Shown here one piece after another: positions 10,110-21,141 of a stretch of DNA of 64,000 nt (its first letter is position 1; every line of letters begins with the position of its first letter). Made by a program: the position numbers and the translations under genes. This DNA is from Lineus longissimus (Eukaryota > Nemertea > Pilidiophora > Heteronemertea > Lineidae), in contig NC_088319.1 of NCBI RefSeq assembly GCF_910592395.1, forward strand, positions 7,998,001-8,062,000, given 5' to 3'. Under the pieces are notes generated by a model. It was not told the DNA's origin, made no database searches, and worked only from the letters and a program-made list of their open reading frames with translations.

Positions 10110-10345
10110 CACTGTTAAAAAAAACAGTAGATTTTACAGAACTTTTTGTACAGAATAGTTCTGTAATTCATCAAATCTACATAAGTTCTGTATATTCACT
10201 GCATTTCCCCTATTTATTCGTCCGAATACTGTATTTCATAACTTTCTTATCAGACTGGTTCTTTAATCAATAACCATCGAACGAAATTCTGTATTTGTAC
10301 AGCATTTCACCCGTATCCGTCTTAATATCGTAAGAATACTGTAAA
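10110..10345 (+). repeat. Left terminus with subterminal TCTGTA/TACAGA motifs
   Basis: The first 235 bp contain repeated TTCTGTA/TACAGAA motifs on both strands (about 10133, 10151, 10159, 10187, 10227, 10290, 10299, 10338). CACTA elements carry such subterminal arrays as binding sites for their own proteins. The same motif fills the right end (52150-52463). Confidence 0.65.
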
Positions 10346-10890
10346 GGCCTATACTGAAAATATTTTTTGACGAAATTAGGCTAGATTCTACGTTCTAGGC
10401 CTATAATACATAAAATCGAACACAAATGAATTCTTATTTGCCCCTTGGTCGAAGTATCTCCCCAAGCCCCCCCCCCCCCCCCCCCCAGGACGATTTGCCC
10501 CGAGACGGAAATAACTCCATAACGCCCCGGCCTGCTGGTTGTCTTTCACTGACGAGGGGCAATTTTCAAGGGGAATCGTATCAATCGTCTTGATACCCCG
10601 AATCCATTCAACCATGGAGGTATTACGGTATCATTATATTCCCAACGCCCCGAGGTGGATATGCCCCACCGGCCACTGTCCTGCATTGTTGCGTGACTGG
10701 AATGTTCGGGCCATGGCTCATACGGAATTGTTCACGGCCATCGCATATAAAAAAAGGAGAAAGGCGGAACGGCTGTTCTGCTTTATTTCTACAGATGTTT
10801 TCTGTAGGCCTACCCCAGTTTTCTGTACAAAATCCGTGTTGAACATGCGCATGTATGCTTCCGGTTGGCTTTGTGGACGATAGAGCCTGC
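10346..10890. other. Left-end interior, no gene recognised; poly(C) tract
   Basis: Contains a C-run of about 20 at 10468-10488 and an unsupported open frame on each strand. A splice donor, GATTTG|GTAAGT at 10898/10899, could close a non-coding first exon of the transposase gene that follows. Confidence 0.35.
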
Positions 10891-11808
10891 GTGATTTGGT
10901 AAGTTTCTGTTACAAAATCATGCATAATCCGACGATTGCATTGTGCATAGAGATTGTGTTGTCGGAGAGTGAAAATAAGATAATCAAACAAACGAAGATT
11001 GTGTAAGATTGTATAACTTGCCCTATGATTTTACGCCACAGGCAGTCGGAATGAGCTGCACATGGCTAGGAAGCAGGCAACCATAATGCATTGGCTGCAC
11101 CTGCATGATTCGGCTACAGTGCTGTGCATTAGTACATCATGTAAGGCCTACTACATGCATTGCAAAGCAAGACGGCTCTCTCAGCAGCTGCTCAGTCTCT
11201 GATGCCTGTCCTGTCATGACTGTCATAACTCTGCCTGTGGTAAGCAGGTCCGACGAGTGTGAGATATCAGATATATATACATCACATGCTTGTTATGCTA
11301 GTCCCAGGGCTAGGTCTACCTATACATGTATTGTATGTAGCCCTAGCTGTCACTTCTGTTAACTGTTAGATTAAATAGGCCTATAGTGCACCTATTATCG
11401 CCAGGAGGTGCGTTATAACGAACCGGCAAAATGCACAACGTTATGACAGCTATTATAGGATCTCTGATATTAGGCCTTGGCACAAGTTAGTTAGGCGGAT
11501 TATGTGTCGTATAAATTTTTCTGGTAATCTGTCAATGCCTGTAGGGCCACCTATGGGTGGTTAATCCTGCAAAATAGAAAAATGGAAAATTGGATATTGT
11601 GACAAAATAAAAAAGACAATGGGAAAATAGACAACACTAAAAAAGCCAATCGTAGAAAAGATGACAGTAAATATGACAAAGGAAAAAAAGACAAGGCCGG
11701 GTAAAAAGACGACTTTTGGAAAGTTTATCTCATGTACACAACAGCCTACAGGTACTGATGACTTTGGTCAAATTGTTTTGTAACTTGTCATCTTATTTGT
11801 TCTTTCAG

Positions 11809-14800
11809 CTCGACGCAACTGTGTGTTCCAGACAAGATACTTACTTGTACTGGTATGTATAAATGCAATCATTGTCCGTATAAAGGAAAGTCTCCTATAG
11901 AGTATACACATCATTATGCTATACACCGGCATGTGAATCAAGTGGGCTTTCCTTGTGGTGTTCCTGGGTGTCCAAGAACTTTCAAATTGTATTCAAGTTT
12001 TAGCACACACCTCTCTAGAGATCACCGAAACTACCGACATGTAAGACAAAATGTAGAAGCCAACACTGGTAATTTGCCCATTAGTACTAATAGTGCTGAC
12101 AACGTGAACAACCTGGTCTCTCCGAATCTAACTTGTGACCATTGCAAGAAACTGTGTGATAGTCCTGCAGAAATAATGCGTCATTTGAAGGAACACATCC
12201 GTGAAGGCATAGTAATCAAGTGTCCTATCCATGACTGTTCATCTAAATACAAAGTTGCCTCTTCATTTACATCACATATGTCACGATGTCACAACAGCTG
12301 GTCATTAGGGAATATGGGAAACCAAGGTGATGTGCTTGTTCAAGTTGTTGAAAATGAGAATACTGCAGTAGGACCCATCATACCAGAGGTTAACATTGAA
12401 AATAATGTTGAGCCTGCTTGTCCTGAAGCTGCAGTGATGGACCATGATGGACCAGAAGAGAATGATCCTGGTGATGAAACTGATACTGAAGGTTTATCAG
12501 ACAATGTTTTCTTAGAAAGTGTTGCTTTGTTTTATCTTAAACTTGAGGCAAAATTCCATATACCGCAATCGGCTATCCAAGAGATAGTCACAAGTGTCTG
12601 TGATTTCCACAAGCTTAGCCAATATGAGCTGCAGCTACAGCTTAAGAAACTTCTTTGGGAGGAAGGGGTAACAGATGAAAAAATTGGCTATATTGTTGAA
12701 GATGTTTTCAAGAGTGATTTTTTTGAGATTGTTCATGATGGTACACTTAGGTCGAACTACACAAGGAAGAAATATTACAAAGAAAGTTTTGATTATGTTA
12801 TTCCAGTGTCCGTTGGTTTAGGTAGAGACAAGGACAATATTGACAGGCACTATCATTACGTTCCCATCAAAGAGACAATAACAACACTTTTTAAGGACTT
12901 GACCATGCAGAAGCTGTACGAGTTGAAAAGAGACCCCAAACCTGGTGTATATCAGGATTTTCAAGATGGGGAAGTGTTCAAAACAAACGAATTGTTTGGT
13001 AATGTTCCAGGAGCGCTATCACTTGTTTTATACCAGGATGCCTTCGAAGTTGTGAATCCACTGGGATCATCTAAAATAAAACACAAGATTTTAGCTGTAT
13101 ATTTAACTCTCGGCAACATTTGTCCCCAGCATCGTTCCAAAGTCGAACCTTTGCAACTTGTGCTTTTGTGTCGTGAAAAGGACTTTAAATATTTTAAGAT
13201 GGATAAGATATTTGCTCGCCTTGTATCTGACTTGAAGGACATTGAAGAGCAGGGTCTACAAATTGACTCAAATGATAATGGGAATAAGGTACTCGGGTCT
13301 GTTCTGTTTTTTCTTGGTGATAATTTAGGAAGTCATTGTATAGGAGGTTTTTCAGAGAATTTCTCCACCCAACCATACATGTGTCGGTACTGTCTCATCA
13401 CAAACAAAGAATTTGCTGAGAATCCATTGACGGTGTCAGAACAGAGAACAGTGACCAACTACTCAGCATCCATCGACATTTTAGAAGAAGGTGAAATATC
13501 AATGCACCAAGGGATAGTTAGGGCTTCCCCATTCAACACTTTGAAATATTTACATGTTTGTTCACCTGCTCTGCCACCCTGCTTGGGACATGACTTATTT
13601 GAAGGCATTGTAAGATATGATTTAGCTTTCTTTATAAAGGATTTGGTAAAGAAAGGGTGGTTCAACTATGATTTCCTAAACAGAATGATCAGAAAGGTTT
13701 CACTGAAATTGTTTGATATGAGGGATAAACCTCCAGATCTGAGTAGCAAGGGAGAAAAACTTTCTGGGCATGCCGCAGAAAACTGGTGTCTTCTCAGAAA
13801 TCTCCCTCTTTTCTTGCATTTGAAAGTACAGAACCCTGAGGATGAAACCTGGAAGTTAATTCTTTTACTTCGGGAGATTGTGGAGTTGGTCTGTTCACCC
13901 AAAATTGCTGAAGGACAGGTGGCTTACCTTCTAGTGCTCATTGAGGAGTACCTTAATGAGAGGAAGAATATCTTCCCTGATGTGAAACTTAGGCCAAAAC
14001 ATCACTACCTGATACACTACCCTCGGCTAATTCTTCAGTGTGGACCTCTAATTAGGTCTTGGACAATGCGGTTTGAAAGTAAACACGCCTACTTCAAGAC
14101 TCATGTTCGCCACTGTGCAAACTTCATTAACTTGACAAAATCATTGACAACAAAGCATCAGCTGCTACAAGCATACTTGAGGCAAGGGGAATATTTCTGC
14201 CTTGGTGTTTCAGCAGTATCCTCAATACCATTTCATCCTGAATTGTATACTCCTCCATTGGCTGCTGCTGTTAAGAAATGTGGGATGCATAAGGAGTCGG
14301 ACTTGGTTCATATTTCAGACAAAGTTACCATTGATGGCACCGAATATTGCAAGGGAATGTACTTGGTTATAAGGCATCCTACTGCAGGACGATTCCGCTT
14401 GTATCTGGCTGACATTGTGTCAATGATGATAGACATTGGTGATTCTTCCACATGCCATTTTGTGGTAAAATTGAATATTGGATTGTACAACATGGATCTT
14501 GGTGTTTATGAAGTGGTTTCGATGGCCGAAGCTCATGAAACAACTCACGTGACAAATGCTGATGCAATGGTGTGTCTTGACAGAAGTCGACTACTGGATT
14601 ACCAACCGCTGAATGCTTATCGGATGGATGATAACATGTTCATTGCCCTCAAGCACTCCATTTGTTTTGGGGAAGAATACTAGTGGAACAAAAATTACTT
14701 GGTAAATGTAAATGCACTTTTTGAATTTCGTGTCTCAGAAATTTAGATTTTGACTTTAGCCATTGGCATTGCTGTCACTAGATAATTGTCTCTCATTCAC

Positions 14801-15170
14801 CCGTTATCGGAGTGTTAATATAACAAGCCTATAGGCGAATATGGGTCGTCGCGTTGATGCCAGAACGTCCCCAAAGTTTGGAAATGTTGTTGGCCTTTAT
14901 TTGTAGGACGGCTGTTATGAAATCTGGCAGCATTATCTACTTGGGAGGCAAGATTGGTTTTTATTTCTGTTTATGTTTGCAAGAAGTATTTAATGCAAAA
15001 AGTCACTAGTATTGTGAAGTTTGCAAATTATTGATGGGATGGATGGCGTCCTTGGTGGAGGTGACTGAAAGTAGGTTGAATCCTGAAACTAAAGTGGAGT
15101 TGTGGGAGTTACCAGGAAATTGAAGGCATAAAGGATTAAAGGAATGAATAAAGATATGTATGGTTAAAAA
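11809..15170 (+). CDS. EnSpm/CACTA-type transposase with four C2H2 fingers (intact, 942 aa)
   Basis: Coding part 11855-14683, uninterrupted. A strong acceptor (TGTTCTTTCAG at 11808) precedes the ATG, so an upstream non-coding exon is likely (donor at 10898/10899). Residues 4-24, 34-57, 94-114 and 123-146 form four C2H2 fingers; an acidic linker follows (about 195-215). The body carries blocks typical of a family of TE-derived proteins common in fish and invertebrates: YQDAFEVVNPLGS (394-405), AVYLTLGNI, LGDNLGSHCIGGF (487-499), CRYC, CLGHDLFEGIV (576-586), RPKHHYLIHYPRL (713-725) and RFESKHAYFK (739-748). Candidate catalytic acids are D395 or D489, D580 and E741; this assignment is inference. 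Family members are placed with EnSpm/CMC transposons, and the CACTG ends of the surrounding element fit. It would act in the nucleus, cutting and joining the element's ends. Confidence 0.8.
15147..15152 (+). terminator. AATAAA polyadenylation signal of the transposase gene
   Basis: AATAAA 464 bp after the stop codon at 14683, followed by a T-rich stretch (TGCTTGTTTTATTGC), as expected for a metazoan poly(A) site. Confidence 0.55.
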
Positions 15171-15393
15171 TGCTTGTTTTATTGCTTGAAATGATTGTAC
15201 TTGACCAGCAAGTAATTAGCACCAGTGATTTAAATCAAAATGAATCAATTTATTTAACATAATTGGTCAATCAGATATTTGGTTGAAATCTTCCACAAAA
15301 GATTTAAACTAGATAATTGTTCTTACATTGTAAGAAGACAAATACAGTTGTGGGAGATTTTACAGCAATTTGAATTACAGTACAAGTAAAGTA

Positions 15394-15730
15394 ATATATA
15401 TATATATATAATAGCATAACACCCCAAATACGGGGTCTTTTTGTGTATGAAACCTTTCTTGTGGGGTATACCAAAAATATGGGGCATACATAATGCCCCA
15501 CAACTAAAAGCATTACTAACGTGTAGTATGGTCCAAGGGAACCAGTCTGGTGATGTCCCTGATAACTCTGTCTGATATGCACATGGGTGAATTCGTTACT
15601 TTTCCATTCGTTATGTGGCAGCACTGGTATTGTTTTAGCTGCGAGGCATTTTTGTATGTGGGGCATATAAAATTGTGGGCTATTGCCTTTATATATACCC
15701 CATATCTTGGTGAAATCACTGTTCATCTAA
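15394..15730. repeat. GGGGCAT-palindrome repeat family, copy
   Basis: After a (TA)n run come CCCCAAATACGGGG, a GAAACCTTTCTTG block and GGGGCATACATAATGCCCC, then the mirror-image half ending in ...CCCCATATCTTGGTG near 15700. The same words recur at 17395-17665, 29238-29300, 35813-35903, 36345-36730, 38283-38362 and 40415-40700. All the copies I saw are inside the giant element. Confidence 0.7.
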
Positions 15731-15829
15731 ACACAGTCCAGGTTCCCGGCCTATTATTTTCAACATGTAACCAGCTGACTGTGCAGCGCAAGTGGTGACC
15801 ATACACTTGTAAAAATAAGGGGGTAAAAA

Positions 15830-16510
15830 TGTTAGCGGGCCAGATCCAGGAATTTTAGCGGGGGGGGGGGGGGGGTCGAGATGAAGCCCGCGATCTCGGC
15901 GCGCCTACGGCATACCTAGAGCCTCCCCAAGAAAATGTTTCAATCTAGATGCCCCCAGATGGGTTTTCCCGGTATTTGAGAACATCAAAAATAGCAAGAT
16001 TCAGTTTGATTTTAGGATGTTTCAGTGCCGTGGGGGAGGGGGCTGGCAGAGATTCTGGAAGCCAAAAACATTATAAGAGCCGAAAGTCCGACCCAGACGC
16101 TATATGTGTGATCCTTAGAGGTGAGTTCTTGAAAGAAACAACTCGGCGGCTGGGTCAGTCGAGCGCCCGGGTCCTCCCCCCAGGACAATTTGAAATTTAG
16201 AAAACCGCAGATGCGTTTTCCCGACATTTCAGCATCTCATTTTCACAACACTGACTTTTTTGACAAGCCAAATATGGAGGGTGGCCTGCGTTTATTCCTT
16301 GAAAAATAGTGTCGACCATCAAAACGTTTTCTGACAGTGACCTGACCATGTTCCAGTGTTGTGGAAAGTAATCTATGATGTACGAAATGCCACTAGACGC
16401 GACCCGACCGCAGAAGTTGCCGGGCACTTCCCGTGTGCGGAAAACACCTTGACAGCGGAAGACTTTATTGGTAGGGCGGGTTTCGGTCCGATCGAGTTTC
16501 CAACATGACT
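15830..16510 (+). repeat. Dispersed repeat A (inverted partner at 39530-40110)
   Basis: Begins near CAGATCCAGGAATTTTAGC plus a G-run of about 17, then GTCGAGATG; continues through GGTATTTGAGAACATCAAAA and GACATTTCAGCATCTCATTT to TTTCCACAACACTGG-like sequence near 16350. The same words appear reversed at 39530-40110. Non-coding; class unknown. Confidence 0.7.
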
Positions 16511-17886
16511 CGTGGTCAGGGAGAGGCTTACTCAGTCTTTTACCAAGATTACGGTTATGAAGGGATGTCGTTACTTAGGCTGTCTCGTCGCGGAAAATCG
16601 ATGTATAAATCTTTGGTGGTCGAGAGCAGGGGGGGGGGCTGGATCCGCCCCTGGTAAGCACATGAAATAATCCAACTTAGACCGAACAATGTTGCAAGTG
16701 GATAGTATAAGCAATGCATGGTTCGACGTTTAAAATGAACTACTTGTAATCATTATTTCGAGGTTTAGAAAAAAAGTGAACCGTGAACCAGGTAGTGTTC
16801 CATAATAAAACGGAAAACCAAGTGAGGACCATCCTCCCTTAGCAAGGTAAGCTGGTATTCTTAATACCCTTACATAGTTGTGTAAAGGCCTGAGGAGAAC
16901 TGAGCTAAAAAGCCTGCTCAATAGTAAGATGTGACATCCCATAGTCAGAATTCGCTGAAGATCTCTCCACTTGTGTGAGTGACAATCATCCGACGACCAT
17001 TTCACCAAAGATCAGTGGCTTCAAATGCTGAATTATGATGCAGAAAAATGTTATCAAGACACTTTCATTTTTATTTGAGCAACATTTTATCACGAAATCT
17101 CTAATTTTGTGTAATTAAGCCGAATCAAGAGGAAATCCTGGGAAAATGGAATATGTTGCATGGTGACTTAGGACCGGTATATCACCCAAAACATTTAATT
17201 TTGACTAAGAGCAAGTTTGAATATTGGCTCGGTTGCCAACTAAACCAGTTTTTCATATTTATAAATCCTGTTGCACAGTGCCAGCTAATGAAAGGAGGCA
17301 GATTTATAGAAATCTTTGTGTTGAGTTACCTATTTTCACAGTCGCTCAATGAATTTGGGTTTATGACTTCCTTTCCTATACACGCTGTACATATATATGC
17401 CCCTCAAAAAATGCCACTTATTTCGGTATAATCTGCATATTGATGATAGTTTTCTATATTTAGCCTGATATGTATATATGCCCTGAAATTTTCCAACCTC
17501 GTGAAATTGCTTGGTTTTGAGAGAGGAATCTTTCCCAATTACTGTACTGTGCTGCCACCTTAAAAAGTGACTGTGCAGATTGAAACCAATTATTACGGGG
17601 CATTTTTACAAATGAAACCTTTCTTGCGGGACATATATAAATCACGGGGCATATATAATGGCCTTGCATAATGTTTAATGGGAAGGATACCAACTTTATG
17701 TCAACAAGCACCGAAACGGACCTCCCTTGGACTGCCAGCCCCTTCAATAGTGAAATGAATGTCAACAATAGAGAAAGTCAAGAGAAGTGTTCATTGTCGA
17801 AACGAGGAGTAGGCCTACATCTGATACAAACATGAGGTTGAACAACAAATGCCCAGAAGTGCAATCGCAATTGGTTGATAGTTATA
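16511..17886. other. No gene recognised; GGGGCAT repeat pieces
   Basis: Contains the GGGGCAT family at 17395-17665 (ATGCCCTGAAATT..., ACGGGGCATATATAATG). The remaining open frames show no motifs. Confidence 0.4.
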
Positions 17887-18323
17887 AACTACAGGCCAAA
17901 AGTTTGGGACCACCCTTCAAAATTCTTCTCATTTCCAATAAATCCTTTCTATCCTCATAGTGTCAAGTCATTGAACCAATTGATATTAATATTTCTATCT
18001 TCAGTTATGTATCTGATTTCTCTTCAGGACATTTTAGTTGTTTCACTGTTGGTACTTTGGGCACTGAGAACATTTTTTAAAGGAAGGAATTCATTTCAAT
18101 TGATTTCTCAATTGCTATTTGCTGTCCTCTTTCAAAATGGCCCCATAGACAAAACTACTGGTAAAAAACAACCAAGTTTAGCCTGAAGATGCATCAGTTG
18201 CATATCCACACAGAAACAGAAAGATCTGTCAATAGCCTGAGGTGCAGTGACTTGTGGATAAAAGGGATTTATTGGAAATAAGTAGGATTTTGAAGGGTGG
18301 CCCTAAACTTTTGGCCTATAGTG
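17887..18323. mobile_element. Tc1/mariner-like MITE, 437 bp
   Basis: Inverted ends of about 38 bp: left starts AACTACAGGCCAAAAGTTTG, right (inverted) starts CACTATAGGCCAAAAGTTTA; both run on to a GGGTGG/CCACCC block and a TTTTGAAGGG block. TA flanks both sides (17885-17886, 18324-18325), the Tc1/mariner target duplication. No transposase: the open frame inside has no motif. Confidence 0.85.
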
Positions 18324-18989
18324 TATTACAGCTAGGTTGTCATCCATTTGTCGGAAATTCACCACAATAGACGACGTACATAATCTACCTGCGGCGGACA
18401 CCTTTAGTGTCTTGTTTGAGATGAAAATATTGCGAAATAGCTGGCTACTTACCACACCCAGCCAAGACACCGTTTTAATATTATCAATGTGTAGACTGAT
18501 CTTGTTTGACTTGTAGTTTGCCTTAAGTCAAGCCACCTTTGTTACTAATGCTAATCGTCAACATTGCCCTTGGTTGTGACATTTCTGTATAGCATGCAAC
18601 GATCGTACGATCGAAGGTTCTTCGCAGACATTATGCTCTCCAACAACACTAGTGTTCTGGCTAAGATATGTAAACGTCTGCGCATTGGTCATCATCTGTG
18701 GGCAGAATGATTGAAATTTCTCAAACCGTGGGCGTACTTGAGTGGCAACGAAAAATGGAGCTTCTCTCAGAAATTCTGTACAATGGTTAAATTCAGTGGA
18801 ATTATGATCATTGTCCGATACAATCAAAGACAAGACAAAGACAAAGACAAGCGCAGAAGAACGTCATAAAGAACAATGTCTTCGGTCGGGATTGCGTACA
18901 TGCTTTCCCATTATTATAAAAGCCATCATTTGTTGACTATAACGACTTGTGTGGGCGTCACGTCCGTGGAGACGTCGTAATATGCGAGT
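18324..18989. other. No gene recognised
   Basis: I see no coding signature, RNA gene or strong repeat beyond a short GACAAAGACAAAGACAAG run at 18831-18851. Confidence 0.35.
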
Positions 18990-19223
18990 CAGGGCCCGGT
19001 TGCTCAATCAGCGTTAACACCAAAGTTTGTGTTAACGCCCGCTTTAAAATATAGCTTATGTAACGTTGAATAATGTTGATTATGTCAATTTGTGTATGGA
19101 AAACAGCAGTTTTGAGTTAGATACCATTTCAACTAAAACAAGCTCTTACATTAGTGAGATTTAAGCTAGCGTTAGGGCTAACGTTGGTGGTAGTGTTAAC
19201 GTTAATTGTGCAGCCGGGCCCTG
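18990..19223. mobile_element. Short MITE with CAGGGCCCGG ends, 234 bp
   Basis: Left end CAGGGCCCGGTTGCTCAAT, right end inverted CAGGGCCCGGCTGCACAAT. The middle contains several GTTAAC/GTTAACG palindromes. No clear target duplication was seen. Superfamily not assigned. Confidence 0.75.
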
Positions 19224-20455
19224 AAAAAAAAATTTTGTTTATGGAAAACATTTCCTCCAAAAAATATCATATGCGACCTTTAAAATGAGGGCCAGTAAAG
19301 CCACTAGATGGCCAAATTTGTTTCCGAGAGGTTTCGTTCTTTAAGCCTATACCTGTATGGCCTGTAGGTCCCGCTCCGAAAGTTTTCGCTGGACTTTATT
19401 TGGAAATGTTCTCGGAACGGGATAGCAAAACGTACCTCTTACGACGGCGTTCTCGTTTTGTGCAGTCAGGGACGCGGTGGGGTTGCGGCAGAGGCAGACC
19501 TGGGTCATCCCCGCCGGAGGTGATTTTTTGACTTTCCGGTAAAAAAAGAAATTATGTAGGGGAAAAATAGGGATAAAAAGGCCTGTGTATAGACCATGAG
19601 TCGGGAGCAAGATCTTTAATGAGCCCAAGTTTGCAAATTGTGAAAAAAACTCAGTCGATTGTCCCCTGCGGCCGATCCATCCGAAAACACTCTTATTTGG
19701 CTTCGATTGAGTTTTTGATGCTGGCCAGTCATGCAGTATCGGAGATGACCTAGCTTGAATACCTTGGGGCATGCTTTGACATTCCCAGCAAAGAACGCAC
19801 TCTTCGGAGGCTACAACTGGCCATTATTTTTGGCATCTAGCAGCTTATTGACCTTCATTTTGAGGTCGCATGCAAATTTCGAAGAAAAATAATGTTTCAG
19901 GTTATAGGCCCTTTGAACCCTTTGAGCCGCGTGGGTTGTGGTCCTCCTAATCTCTACGTGAAGGTATTTTGCAGTGACATTTTACTGCATGGCTTTCAGT
20001 CTACACAAATCGGTCTCAGTAGTTTTGTGGCGTCTTTGTCTTCGCGAATTACGCGAAAATATTTTTTTTTGTCTTCAAGAAGGTTGTGACCAGGAAATTG
20101 CATTTTTGGCACTTTTCTCGGCTCTCCGTGGTTAAAATGACGTGGCAAATGTTGTCATTCTGGGCTGGCTTTTCTTAGACAACCGACGACACCCCCCCCC
20201 CCCCGGGCGACGACCCTAACCCTTTTTTATTTTTGAAGGAACTTAAGACAATTTTTAGGCCTAGGCCTGATTATTGGACGTATAGGCCTATACGGTAACA
20301 CGTTCAGGAAAAGGAAGAGTGGCTTTTTCATCGGCAATATAGCTTGGATATCCACGTTAATCCCTTAATCTACCGACCAAACCCCCGTTAGTGCCTTCAG
20401 TCAACAACACGTATGGCCATTATATGGCCATTACATTTCTATCCCCGACATTTAT
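19224..20455. other. No gene recognised; poly(C) tract
   Basis: Only unsupported open frames (e.g. minus 19347-19772). A C-run of about 14 bp lies at 20191-20204. Confidence 0.35.
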
Positions 20456-20828
20456 CCCTACTATAAAAACAATTTTCTAGGGTGTCCAATGGTGTTCTAG
20501 GGTGTTCTAAGGTTTTTGTTCCAAAATACCCTTTGCTGAGAGGTGCTCTATACTAAGTGGTATCTCTTAATGTGTTCAAGGGATCTCTCGGGTTTTCTAG
20601 GGTGCTCTAGGGCACAGGGACATGTGTCGTGAGTTAAGGGGCCGGGGGGATTTTTATCCCTTGGGTTGTTTTATGTTTTTTGGCCCCCGAACCCCGAATG
20701 AGCTCATATTTACCTCACGAAACATACCCCCTGTGTTCTAGGGAATACCACTTGGAACAAAAACCTTAGAACACCCTATGAGAACACCCTGGGACACCCT
20801 AGCTAGAAAATTATTTTTAGTAGGCCCC
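20456..20828. mobile_element. Foldback/MITE element with about 70-bp inverted ends
   Basis: Left arm (TTTTCTAGGGTGTCCAATGG then TTCTAGGGTGTTCTAAGG and TTTTTGTTCCA) is mirrored on the right (TGGAACAAAAACCTTAGAAC ... GGGACACCCTAG then GAAAATTATTTTTAG). The middle has further GGTGCTCTAGGG repeats. Non-coding. Confidence 0.75.
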
Positions 20829-21141
20829 TACGGGAATTGAGGCATTGGTAATAATGGCTTTATGATTTCACCGGCGAATTTTCTCCCTAACCAACCATGG
20901 AGGTATTACCGCCATGAACCAACGGAGTACTGGGTAAATTGACCCATTTTTCTGCAAATCGGTCCCCTTGGCAAGGGGCCTTTCTCTGGGGGGGGGGGGG
21001 GGGAGCATCGAGGTTGGCCAGTCAGTCGAAGAAGATTTTGAGACCTGAGACCGTTCCTGACCTATAGGGCTACGTCATCATCGAACCACGCCAGCTCCGC
21101 GCCTAGATGCAGTGTAAAAAAATTCCAATCCAATGCATGCC

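Noticed and set aside
10110-10345. Left end as an independent short MITE
   Set aside because: No CACTGTTA-type right end with a TA flank was found nearby on this side, and the LINE frame resumes only at 52466.
17875-18186. 103-codon hydrophobic open frame
   Set aside because: It lies within a Tc1/mariner-like MITE with defined ends and shows no transposase motif.
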